From Pseudoalteromonas peptidolytica (GTDB taxonomy: Bacteria; Pseudomonadota; Gammaproteobacteria; Enterobacterales; Alteromonadaceae), in contig NZ_WEHZ01000014.1 of NCBI RefSeq assembly GCF_012641745.1, positions 62,001 through 126,000 on the forward strand: 64,000 bases of DNA, in the 5' to 3' direction. Positions 36,801 through 45,600 of the stretch are shown here, piece by piece. Position numbers and translations under genes: made by a program. Every line of letters begins with the position of its first letter. The first letter of the stretch is position 1. Under the pieces are notes generated by a model, which did not search any database, had not been told where the DNA came from, and saw only the letters and a program-made list of their open reading frames with translations.

Positions 36801-39575
36801 GTACCTAATTATATTCAGCTACTTGAGCAACTTCCGAAAACACCAAGTGGTAAAGTGGATAGAAAGGCGTTAGCTAATCAGTTTACTGTCGCAAACGAGG
36901 TGCAAACATACGAGCTACCAAAGTCTAAAACAGAGCAAGAGCTATCGGTAATGTGGTGTGACGTTCTTGGTGTCTCACACGTGAGCAAAACAGACGGGTT
37001 TTTCAAACTAAAAGGCCACTCATTAAAATTGGCCAGTCTGTATAAACGGATCAAGGCCCACTTTGATGTAACCTTTTCACTGCGAGATCTGTTTGAAGCA
37101 GATTCATTAGAGCAGATGGCAAGCTTGATCGATAGGCATACATCAGGTGGGAATAAACAAGAGGCAATAATCCGTAATACATCAGCAACAGAGGGGCCGC
37201 TTTCTTTTGCTCAGCAAGGCTTATGGCTAGCAGATCAAATAGATAACCATCACACTAGGTATAATAATGTTGCAGCTATTGCCTTAACTGGCTCGCTCAA
37301 TACTGCGAAGCTTGAGCAAGCAATCAATTGTGTGGTGGAAAAACATGCGGTACTGCGCACTGCGATTATGATGGATGTAGAAAAAGGCATCCCTCATCAA
37401 AAACTGGCTGCAATTGGAACTGTTGCATTACCAATTGAGCCGCTGCACCACCTACCGGAGTTTGAACAGCCGGATGCCATCAATAAAGTAGTTACCGAAG
37501 AGGAAGCTTACCAGTTTAACTTATCTGCTGCGCCTTTATGGCGGGCTCGTTTATTACAGCTCTCACCAGAGAAGTTTATTTTGGTGCTTAACTTCCATCA
37601 CATTATTACTGATGGTTGGACAACGCGTCTGTTCATCAGTGAGTTGTGTCGCTTCTATGAGCAAGGACATAATGAGCAATCTACTACAGATACCTGCGAT
37701 TCTGTAAGCTATATTGACTATGCCGTTTGGCAAAGAGATACGCGTAAAGATGAGCTCCAACAGCTACGCTTTTGGCAACAGTATTTGGCAGATATGCCAA
37801 ACACGATGCTAGCACTGAGTGATAAGTCTGTACCGCAAGCCGGTGACGTGATTACAGGCTCCCAACAGTATGAGTTAGGCGCTGATTTGACGTCACAGCT
37901 AAGACGATTTAGTGATCAGACACACTTTTCACCATTTATGCTGCTTCAAACCGCATTCAATCTTGCGCTTGCAGCATTAACTGGAGAAAAAGATATTGTT
38001 ATCGGGACAGATGTGGCAAATCGTGAGCATTATCAACTTGAGAATACAATGGGTTTCTTTGTAAATCAGGTGGCATTGAGAAATGCTGTAGATCATGACA
38101 GCAAGGTCTCAGAATTTCTTGATCAGGTTAAATCTAACACCTTAGATGTGTTGAGTAATCAAGAGGTGCCATTTGAAAAAGTTGTCAATCATCTAAGAGG
38201 AACGCAAGCAAATAGAAAGTCACCGATTTTTCAGATCAAGCTATTTTTAGATCAAGCGCCAGACACCGAAATTGCATTAGAAAACGTGCATTGTGAAGTT
38301 TTAGATATCGGTGAGCCCAAAGCTCGTCTTGATTTAACACTAGGTCTATTAGAGTATTCAGATACGATAAAAGGTAAGCTTGTCTATAATGCGAATGTGA
38401 TAAGCGAAAAGCGAGTTGATGAACTATTGGCAAGCTTTGAAGCTGCATTAAGACAGATTGCGGCAGGCGCAGATACAGTAAAGGTAGGTGAGTTAATTAA
38501 TTCTCTGCAACAAAATCTTGCGACACAACGGCAGAATCAAGAAAATGCACTACTAGAAAAACAGTCAACACTTAAGATAACAGGGCGCCGCAGGGGGGCG
38601 GATAATAACGGTTCTGCGATTGTATTAACGCCCCCAAGCAACATCAGTGAGCCAATGTCTATCAGTGCTTCACAGCCTGGTGTGAACTTAAGGAATTGGA
38701 TAAATAGCAATAAAGCTATTGTAGATTCTTATTATTCACGGTATGGTGCTATTCTATTTAGAAATTTCAATGTTGGATCAGTAGAAAACTTCTCCAGCAT
38801 AGCGAATCTGCTAATCAGTGATTTAGTTGAAGATAATGGCGAGCACAATCCAGTTGATGGTCACGCGACTGTACAGACTCCAGTTCAGTACTCGAGCGAA
38901 CATCATTTGTTGTGGCACAATGAAAATACATTTAATAGCACATGGCCTTCTCGAATTATGTTTGGGTGCCAAGTCGCCGCCCTTGAGGGGGGAGAAACGC
39001 CACTGGTAGACACGAATGCGGTTTATCAAGCTTTACCTGTTGAGGTTGTTGAAAAGTTTAAACAGCATGGTGTGATGTATGTTCGAAATTATTCTCGTAC
39101 TGATGATGTAGGCTTAGGTTGGGAGAGCGTATTCTGTACAACCGATAAAGCAATTGTTGAAAGAAAATGTAAAGAGCAAAACATCCGCTTTGAATGGCTA
39201 GAGAAAGACAAGCTGCGGACTTATGCGGTAAGACCTGCTTTTGTAACAGACCAAGAAAATAAATGTTATTGGGTAGCTCAAATCCAGCATTGGCACTTTT
39301 CTTGTTTGGATGACAATACTAGGCAATCAATAGCGACTGTTTACAGCGAAAGTGAATATCCTCGTAACTGCTATTTTGGTAATGGGGACAAAATAGAAGA
39401 TGGGTTTGTATCAGATTTATTAGCGCTATATAAAAAGCTTGAATCGTCATTTGCTTGGCAGGACGGCGATGCTTTATTAGTCGATAATGTCATGATGGCT
39501 CATGGGCGAAACCCGTATAAAGGTGACAGAAAGCTTCTTGTATCAATGGGCAACCTAATCACATTTGAAAGCTAA
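30891..39575 (+). CDS. NRPS: I-A-T-C-A-T-C with a C-terminal fused beta-hydroxylase
   Basis: The 2894-aa protein begins with a condensation-like domain (5-430) whose HHxxxDG motif reads HALAMDY (H127, A128, D132): the catalytic second His is Ala. I call it an interface-type (I) domain for the hydroxylase encoded just upstream. The first adenylation domain (445-940) has an unusual code, D-P-E-N-I-G-A-V-T-K; the carrier Ser is S992. Then come an LCL-like condensation domain (HHIVADG 1185-1191), an adenylation domain with the Gly code D-I-L-Q-L-G-M-I-W-K, carrier S2044 and a condensation domain (HHIITDG 2236-2242). A basic linker leads to a TauD/SyrP-like hydroxylase (2585-2894; H2676, E2678, H2871). 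This should act with the interface domain starting the next protein. AGGAG precedes the ATG. Confidence 0.92.
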   Translation: MSDGFLTSPQQRDLFQILEHDRSGAQIVVELKGSVDIAALKESLSTVVERHEIFQTDYTVIPGMKYPLQVLAGANLEWSEHELSESSLTEIAKVQNEEFQKSGNSSTVYISLVKEAENKHHIILCCHALAMDYQAVMTMLKEWSYCYDAIHGSGCPELEEPLQYIDYAAWLDELQMSDDAFEGNKFWSNYCKDFSPRFSFALEEPTTERAYTQHSQVVNLPSVYTEQLNAYCSQHDLRAQDVLCSMWLLIVSRMSGQSNQAVSFRVEGRDDEQLQSVMGIVQKDIPICVDITEFKSFLPLVKQLSRQLTSIQSWQDFYKWPECWREEASESLDIGFAFYNSASTLTCSNSELSWAPKHIQLAPSLHKLALHAEVNIDNNIELCWRFDSNAYTEQVIQQINNAFITQMRYLLSAQVDGLHNIPIFELEEAALDNTKVKTSTGNTVNKAIHQLVAEQIKQCPDKVALEHDSDTLSYQELGNWANAIAQKLDDNGVEKGEVVAVFAPRSFLLIAAMLGISRANAVYLPLDTEYPEERIKYMIEDSNVSKVICLADDQQQLEKYNLQLITVNKPCESIAYNKNHEYCQDDDAYMIYTSGSTGNPKGTLIPHHSVIAHTLSMIEYYQMSGADRSLLFAPANFDPSIEQIYVALASGATLCIRGPVVWSPAELAEKIAQYQLSVVNIPTAYWNHVVDDWQNLPSLEKVSSLRLMIVGGDRMVADKANSWNELFENTVRLINAYGPTEATVTALAHEVGRDQSNAISIGQPLQGREAYILDEKMNPLPPGFVGELYLGGMSLAKGYINRDEETRAKFVTCEIGSQRKRLYRTGDRGYYDIDGLFYFTGRNDAQLKVRGYRVELGEIESQVHAIAGVTEAVVIGHPSNGDADSVELMAFFTAEAATIDVEQLKNTLKSKMPDYMIPNALFQVESFPMTPSGKVDRKALVSEIDKYQKEESRPYLAPTTETEAVLAKVWESVFSQDKVSINSSFFGLYGNSLKAMRMIANIRDALEVKLTIKEIYDSESLASMAALIDEKKGKATSKQTQLPEIKPLSGTEDIPLSYGQERMYFLDKIGESTKYHMTGFVKISGQIDTKALEKAIAYTIARHDSLRTKFSELGERLCQIVEPHIQLPLQQLDMSIEADITDLSSYRATLESWVEKPFNLGELPLIRALLVRFAEDKWVLGLCMHHIVADGLSLNIILDDITSSYRDFVQQKDVEVVHPAIQYTDYAKWQRDFINEKTLANEVKFWNKELSGYQNLEMLTDHPRPKVLSGKGERVLFNLDKGQFDSLKSLCDSRQLTVFSMLISAVHLLLQRYSNQTDFCLGIPVANREQSQIQDTVGLFLNTVAFNLKGISQDSSVGRFLETTQEKMLEVQSNQALPFEKVVELVEPDRDLSRNPLFQVLVNYLDLNNNIDFAGCDAELIEPLQISAKFDLTFDFANTDAGGLELQIEYSQDLYNRSTIDKIGEQLLYLLESLQAQWLSPIKDISYLSEADKNAILSHSRGKKSDLAATSVKDLFAQQVQVSGHKTAIKCEGMEFSYETLDARSNQVANMLLQSSQFVQGDFVGILMERSENILITMLGIIKAGGAFVPLDPTYPAERLGYIVENSDMRLVICSDTLSVQASQYGDEVTVCRISETEHLSRAAASKKLEQEQLAYAIYTSGSTGKPKGVQISHGSFVNFLMSMQVEPGFNRDDSILAITPYSFDIALLELFLPIVSGGTCVIGSNAQLANIESLANTISDVKPSVLQMTPSTWSALLNFGIDLPNSIRALCGGESMPTQLKRQLLDVTSDAWNMYGPTETTIWSSCTKISRDESVALGQPILNTDLYILDENLSLSPQGAQGEIYIGGAGLSTGYIARDDLNSQSFIDSPWGRLFKTGDMGRWVGERDNLSVQYLGRKDTQVKVRGFRIELSEIESILEQQADVSAAVAMISGKGDMTTLEAFVQVIDGGSVDTQSLLTILKQQLPHYMVPNYIQLLEQLPKTPSGKVDRKALANQFTVANEVQTYELPKSKTEQELSVMWCDVLGVSHVSKTDGFFKLKGHSLKLASLYKRIKAHFDVTFSLRDLFEADSLEQMASLIDRHTSGGNKQEAIIRNTSATEGPLSFAQQGLWLADQIDNHHTRYNNVAAIALTGSLNTAKLEQAINCVVEKHAVLRTAIMMDVEKGIPHQKLAAIGTVALPIEPLHHLPEFEQPDAINKVVTEEEAYQFNLSAAPLWRARLLQLSPEKFILVLNFHHIITDGWTTRLFISELCRFYEQGHNEQSTTDTCDSVSYIDYAVWQRDTRKDELQQLRFWQQYLADMPNTMLALSDKSVPQAGDVITGSQQYELGADLTSQLRRFSDQTHFSPFMLLQTAFNLALAALTGEKDIVIGTDVANREHYQLENTMGFFVNQVALRNAVDHDSKVSEFLDQVKSNTLDVLSNQEVPFEKVVNHLRGTQANRKSPIFQIKLFLDQAPDTEIALENVHCEVLDIGEPKARLDLTLGLLEYSDTIKGKLVYNANVISEKRVDELLASFEAALRQIAAGADTVKVGELINSLQQNLATQRQNQENALLEKQSTLKITGRRRGADNNGSAIVLTPPSNISEPMSISASQPGVNLRNWINSNKAIVDSYYSRYGAILFRNFNVGSVENFSSIANLLISDLVEDNGEHNPVDGHATVQTPVQYSSEHHLLWHNENTFNSTWPSRIMFGCQVAALEGGETPLVDTNAVYQALPVEVVEKFKQHGVMYVRNYSRTDDVGLGWESVFCTTDKAIVERKCKEQNIRFEWLEKDKLRTYAVRPAFVTDQENKCYWVAQIQHWHFSCLDDNTRQSIATVYSESEYPRNCYFGNGDKIEDGFVSDLLALYKKLESSFAWQDGDALLVDNVMMAHGRNPYKGDRKLLVSMGNLITFES

Positions 39576-39585
39576 GGGTAATATT

Positions 39586-42500
39586 TTGAACGAAAATTGT
39601 TATGCAATGACAATTCAGCAACGCAACCTCTGGGCTCAACGCCCGGAGGTTGTAACTGAAAAGTATAATTCAGTGTCAATAATCATCAATGGTATTATTG
39701 ATAGACAGCGGCTTAGAGACAGCTTACATGAAGTGATTAATGAACATGAATCACTGCGTATGGAGCTGGTACATGATGAGCTGTATCATCAGCCAAGACA
39801 GAGTGTCGTATCACCTAAATTAATATGGCAGGAGACGCCAGAGGGTGATGATAATCAAATACCTACAAGTGGAAGCTACGGCGTTCATGCGACACTAACA
39901 GCACTCGCGATTGATAAACATCAGCTAGCTATCCGTGTGCCAGTATTGTTTACAGATAGCCAGAGTTTACAGAATATCTTTAAGCAATTAGTTTCTCGGT
40001 ACAATGGTAAAGCTCCCTCATTGGCTTCAACAGAATATATTGATTATGGACTTTGGCAGCAAGAAATGATTGAACAAGACAATCAAGCTACCGAATTTTG
40101 GTCATATCATGAAAATGAAGTCGAGGATATTCAAGCACCTTCTGAGCGTGGTAATTATGAAGTTGGATTACCTGATTCAGTCGAAAGTAATATTGTTCTA
40201 GCGCAGTGGGCTGGTGTATTGGCTCAGTACTCGGGGAACAACCCATTATCTATCAATGTGGTACTAGACGGTCGTGTGAACCCAGAGCTTCGAGATGCAG
40301 TGGGCTTGTATGCGCGAGCGCTACCTCTACAGCTAACCATAGGTGAAACTGAATCTGTAAAAGATGTTGCGTTGCAACTCGCCGATAAGCTCAAGGCGAA
40401 CAGCGCGTATCAATTATATGCACCTGAAGCGATCAGTAGTTCTATGGCATTTGCTTTTCAAGAGATACAAATTCACAATGTGCAGGCTTCTGAAGGGGCT
40501 GAGTTCGTTATTGTAGATCTAGACTGTTGCCATACTTATCAAGGCATTGTGCTAAAGTTGCTTTGTTTTGAAAATGGCAAAAGAGTGGCCAAGTTTGATT
40601 ATGCAGAAGATCAATACACGACAGAACAGATTGAAGACTTAGCTAATATGCTCTCATGTGCGTTGTCTCATCAAGATGACGATAAGGCACTGTTGGCGAC
40701 TCAGCTTTTAGATGCTGAAAAAGAGCAAAGCTTACTGTCACAGCTTAACCCTACACCATCTACCGCACCTAACTTGACGAGTCTGTTTTCTGACTCTTTT
40801 GCTGCATATGCAAAAGATATCGCTGTAACAAATGGTGAGGTTAGTTATGATTATGCCACGCTAGGCTCTGATGTGGGTAAATGTATAACCTTTCTAACAT
40901 CCCATGGCTACGGACGTGGCGACACGATAGGTGTGATGTTGCCTCGAAGCTATGAGTTACTTGTACTTCTCCTTGCATCTATATATTCAGGAGTTAGCTA
41001 TTGCGCCATTGACCCTAAAACAAAGGGTAAACGTCTAGAGCGTTTGCTGACAGGTCTCAAATGCACGTTTGTGAAGCACTCCTGTGTAGAGGTGCTAGAT
41101 AGCGTATGTCACGACACGAAGGTCTTTGATATTGATTCGGCATGGCAAAGTATTAGTGAATGTTCTGAGGTCTTGCTGCAAGATATCACTGACAACACTG
41201 ATATTGCATATCGACTTTATACTTCTGGTTCTACAGGTGAACCAAAAGGGGTCGAAGTAACTCGTCAAGGGCTCGCAAATTATTTATCTTATGCAGCTAA
41301 GCATTACTTATCTCATCAAGGTAACAGCTTAGTTCATACCGCCATAAGCTTCGACCTGACTGTAACCTCGTTGTTTTCTCCCTTACTTGTTGGTGGCAGC
41401 GTTCAGCTGGTTGAGGGCGATGAGACTGATGATTTTAAACGTGCGCTGGTTGATATCAAAAATATCAACTTACTTAAAATTACCCCATCACACCTGAAGC
41501 TAGTAAACAGCTGGCTCGCCTCAGGGGAGTTGGAAAGCCTTTGTATAACCCATTTGGTTGTTGGTGGCGAATCCTTACAGCATGAAGATTTGGCTCCTTT
41601 GTTCCAACACAACCCAGATATCAAGGTGTTCAATGAATATGGCCCCACAGAAGCAACTGTAGGTTGTTGTGTAGCTAGATTAGAGCGTGGTGGTAAGGGC
41701 AACGCTGCAATTGGTCTGCCAATCGACAATATGCAAATGTATGTGCTAGATAACGCCTTGCGAGTTGCACCTTATGGTATTGCTGGTGAAGTTTATATTG
41801 GTGGTACAGGACTTGCTGCCGGCTACTTTGAAAAAGAACAACTCACGCGTGAGCGCTTTTTGACAGTGCGTATAGCTGGCGAGGATAAGCGACTATATAA
41901 GTCGGGTGACGTTGCGAAGTTAAATCGCACGAAACAAGGTGCAGAGTTAGTATTTCTAGGACGTAATGATCGACAAATTAAGATTAATGGCTATAGAATT
42001 GAGCTAGATGAGATTGAGCGCGTTATTAGTCAAGTTAGCGGTAAGAATACCTTGGTTACTACTCGAGAAAATCAACTATCCAAATTGTCGATTTGTGCTT
42101 TTCTAGAGACTCCAGAGCAGGATCTAGAGGAAACGCTACCGTATCAATTAGAGGAATTTCTTCCACACTATATGATACCCGACAAAGTGATAACCTTAGA
42201 TGCGTTCTCGCTTAACACCAACGGTAAAGTCGATATTCAAAAGCTGTTGGCTCATGCAGATTCAAAGCTTAGTAACGTTGCGTATGTAGAACCTAATACG
42301 CCCCTTGAAGCGCAGTTGGTGAGTATTTGGCAAGAGAGCTTAAAGGTTGAGCGAATAGGGATAAACGATAACTTTTTTTCCTTGGGTGGAGATTCTATTC
42401 GAGTAGTACAGATTGTTGGAGGTGCTAAAAAGCAACAATTGGAAATTTCTTCTGAAGATGTTTTTCAAGCGCCTACTATTGCAAAACTGGCCAACTTGAT

Positions 42501-42615
42501 TGAAACGCGACAGAAACGTCAGGCTGCTGATGAAGCACAGCTAACAGAGCAGTTGCTAGCGGAAATAGAAATGCTTTCAGAAGAAGAAGTGGAGAGGCTT
42601 TTGGCTGAAGGCTAA
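39586..42615 (+). CDS. NRPS module I-A-T for Asp or Asn
   Basis: A 1009-aa single module. The N-terminal condensation-like domain (to about 380) has lost both His of HHxxxDG: the site reads PVLFTDS (P119, V120, D124). It follows directly on the fused hydroxylase of the previous protein and is a second interface-type domain. The adenylation domain (about 390-885; YTSGSTGEPKG near 546) has the code D-L-T-K-V-G-E-V-G-K, typical for Asp/Asn, so the product is probably beta-hydroxy-Asp or beta-hydroxy-Asn. Carrier Ser is S937 in LGGDSI. No epimerisation domain follows. The C-terminus ends in an acidic helix (MLSEEEVERLLAEG) that looks like a docking motif. I prefer TTG 39586 because AAGGG lies 7 nt upstream; TTG 39565 lies before that site. 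Confidence 0.9.
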   Translation: MNENCYAMTIQQRNLWAQRPEVVTEKYNSVSIIINGIIDRQRLRDSLHEVINEHESLRMELVHDELYHQPRQSVVSPKLIWQETPEGDDNQIPTSGSYGVHATLTALAIDKHQLAIRVPVLFTDSQSLQNIFKQLVSRYNGKAPSLASTEYIDYGLWQQEMIEQDNQATEFWSYHENEVEDIQAPSERGNYEVGLPDSVESNIVLAQWAGVLAQYSGNNPLSINVVLDGRVNPELRDAVGLYARALPLQLTIGETESVKDVALQLADKLKANSAYQLYAPEAISSSMAFAFQEIQIHNVQASEGAEFVIVDLDCCHTYQGIVLKLLCFENGKRVAKFDYAEDQYTTEQIEDLANMLSCALSHQDDDKALLATQLLDAEKEQSLLSQLNPTPSTAPNLTSLFSDSFAAYAKDIAVTNGEVSYDYATLGSDVGKCITFLTSHGYGRGDTIGVMLPRSYELLVLLLASIYSGVSYCAIDPKTKGKRLERLLTGLKCTFVKHSCVEVLDSVCHDTKVFDIDSAWQSISECSEVLLQDITDNTDIAYRLYTSGSTGEPKGVEVTRQGLANYLSYAAKHYLSHQGNSLVHTAISFDLTVTSLFSPLLVGGSVQLVEGDETDDFKRALVDIKNINLLKITPSHLKLVNSWLASGELESLCITHLVVGGESLQHEDLAPLFQHNPDIKVFNEYGPTEATVGCCVARLERGGKGNAAIGLPIDNMQMYVLDNALRVAPYGIAGEVYIGGTGLAAGYFEKEQLTRERFLTVRIAGEDKRLYKSGDVAKLNRTKQGAELVFLGRNDRQIKINGYRIELDEIERVISQVSGKNTLVTTRENQLSKLSICAFLETPEQDLEETLPYQLEEFLPHYMIPDKVITLDAFSLNTNGKVDIQKLLAHADSKLSNVAYVEPNTPLEAQLVSIWQESLKVERIGINDNFFSLGGDSIRVVQIVGGAKKQQLEISSEDVFQAPTIAKLANLIETRQKRQAADEAQLTEQLLAEIEMLSEEEVERLLAEG

Positions 42616-42655
42616 AAGGTTTGGTAATCGGACAGGCAGAATAAGTATAACAATT

Positions 42656-45600
42656 ATGAATAATCTTTCGAACAACAAAAAAAAATTACTAGCACTACTA
42701 AAGCAAAAAAAACTAAAAGAAAATGCCCAACATAACGTAGAACCGGTAGCTCCTTTTAGCTTAATTAGTGACCATGATAAGAGCTTGCTTGCCGATGATG
42801 TTGTAGACGCTTATCCGATCAGTGTCTTACAAATGGGCATGCTTCACCACATGGATATGAGTAATGGTGAAGAAAGTCCTGCTGATTACCATAACCTGAC
42901 TACCTTTAGAGGGCGCATAAAAGGCGCCTTTGATAAAACGCTTTTTCAAGAAAGTATCAATATCATCGTAAAGGAGCACGATAACCTTAGAACTACTTTT
43001 GACTTAACGAACTTTAGTATCCCGCTTCAATTAGTGCATCGTGAAGCCTCTTTGGAGATGGGGTATGACGACCTTAGAGGTTTGTCTGAAGCAGAGCAAG
43101 AAGCTGAAATTAGTAGATATATCGAACTCGAAAATAAAAACATGTTTGATATTACTCAGGCTCCACTGATGCGTTTTCATGTACATCAAATAGAAGATGA
43201 TGTGATCAGTCTATCCTTTACGGAGCCTCATTCTGTATCCGACGGTTGGAGTACACACTTAACCGTCATGGATATTTTTGATATTTATTTCGCGCTGCAA
43301 AGAGGGCAGACCTTCTCTTTGCCAGAACCGGCGCTGAAATATAGTGATTTTATTCACGAAGAATTGAAAATATTGAAATCTCAAGAAGCCATTGATTTTT
43401 GGGATGCAAAGCTTAAAGAATGCGTTAATACAGAGCTACCTTTCTTAGAAAAAGAAGTCGCGACACAAGAAGTAGACATATATAGCCATAAATACCCATT
43501 TAAATTACCCCGTGACATCGTTAAGCAACTGCATGAAGTGGTAAAAAAAACAGGGGTGCCATTCAAAGGAATTCTGCTGGCTATTCACTTTAAGTTTTTA
43601 AGTATTGTCACCGGTCAGAGCAATGTGACAACTGGTTTAGCATTTAATGGTCGGCTAGAAGCGGAAAATAGTGAGCAAATGCGCGGAATGTTCCTCAACA
43701 CTTTGCCGGTAAGCATGGATCTGTCCGCGGGGAGTTGGCGCGATCTTATTCTTGCTTCGCATCAGTCTGAGCTAGAGCTAGTACCATTTCGTCGATACCC
43801 ATTTGGTGCGATCCAGAAAAAGTACGGAACTCAGCCTGTTTTTCATACTCATTTAGGGTTTCTTCACTTTCACTCGATGGCAGATAAAATCGCCGAGGGG
43901 AATGTAGAAAAAATAAGCAATGTCGACTTGTCAAAGACCAACTTTGATTTATCTACTGTGTTCTGTATGGATCCGAGCGATAAGTACAACATAGAATTTC
44001 TTGGTGAGGTAAACCTTAATAAAGTATCTAAGTCGCAATTTGTAAGTTATATGGAAGTTTACGTTCGACTGATGAAGGACTTAGTTGAGAACCTAGATAA
44101 CCCCCATGCAAGTAGCTGTTTTTTGAGCAATGATGAAAAAGAAAAGCAGTTAGTATTGTGGAATCAACATGAACAGGAGTATGACCGTACTTTACATATT
44201 CACACTATGGTTGAGCGCTGTGCTGAGCTTTACCATGATAAAATTGCTGCAAAATATGACGATGACTCTATTACTTATGGGGAACTAAATACAAGAGCTA
44301 ACCAGCTGGCATATTGTCTCGTGGAGTTGGGACTAAAAAATAACGAATTAGTCGGTATCTGCTTAGAACGCTCCGTTGAGTCTTTAATCGCAATGACCGC
44401 GATCCTAAAAGCGGGAGGGGCGTATTTACCGTTAGATCCTGACTATCCCCAAGAACGCTTGGAATATATGTTTGAAGACACACAGTTAAATCTTGTTATT
44501 AGCACCAAAACGTTGCAATCAAAATTACCAGCTAATTCACATACCATGATTTGCTTAGACTCTTTTGGAGAAGAAAAGTGGGATCTTCAACATTTATCTA
44601 CGCTACCGAGCAGTAACCTACATCACTCAGAGTTACTTCCTAGCGAACAGCAGCTTGCTTATGTTATCTATACCTCAGGCTCCACGGGTAAACCTAAAGG
44701 TGTGGCAGTAACACATAATAATGTCGTTAGCCTTGTCGAGGACAATAAAAATATCGAAGTATTACCATCAGATGTTATGGCTCAGGCATCCAACGCCGCT
44801 TTTGATGCCGCGACCTATGAATTTTGGGGAGCATTGACTAAAGGCGCGATGATATGTGGGGTAAACAAAACGACTCTACTTTCTCCTGAACTTTTAAAAG
44901 CGCAAATTGAACAAGATAAGATTACAGTCATGTTTGTTACTACGGCGTTGTTTAATCGTATTGCCGACGAGCAACCGGACACTTTCCAATCGCTGAGAAA
45001 AGTTTTATTTGGGGGAGAGGCACACTCTCTAAAAGCGATTGGAAACATTCTATTGGGTAAATCACCACAGCAATTAGTACATGTTTACGGGCCAACAGAA
45101 ACAACGACATTTGCGACAGCGTTTAAGTTTGACTGTAATGAGTTTCGCCGCTACGCGAGTGCGCCAATCGGTAAGCCATTGAGCAATCATAAATGTTATG
45201 TACTGAACCCACAGTTAGAACCAGTACCTGTTGGTAGTGTTGGTGAGCTATATATCGGCGGAGATGGCGTTGCGTGTGGATACTGGCAACGTGAAGCCTT
45301 AACGGATGAGCGCTTCATTCCTAACCCTTTTAATCACAGTGGTGCAGCAACGCTCTATAAAACAGGGGATACGGTACGTTACCTAAGTGATGGTAACATT
45401 GAATTTGTTGGTCGTGTTGATAACCAAGTAAAGATCCGAGGCTTCCGCATAGAGCTAGATGAGCTCAGTACAACACTACAGTCTTGTCCTATATTAAAAG
45501 ACAGTACTGTCATCGTCAGAGAAGATGAACCTGGTGACAAAAAGTTAGTGGGCTATATTGTTTATCGTGATGACAGTGAAAGTAATTTAGACGAAGTAAT

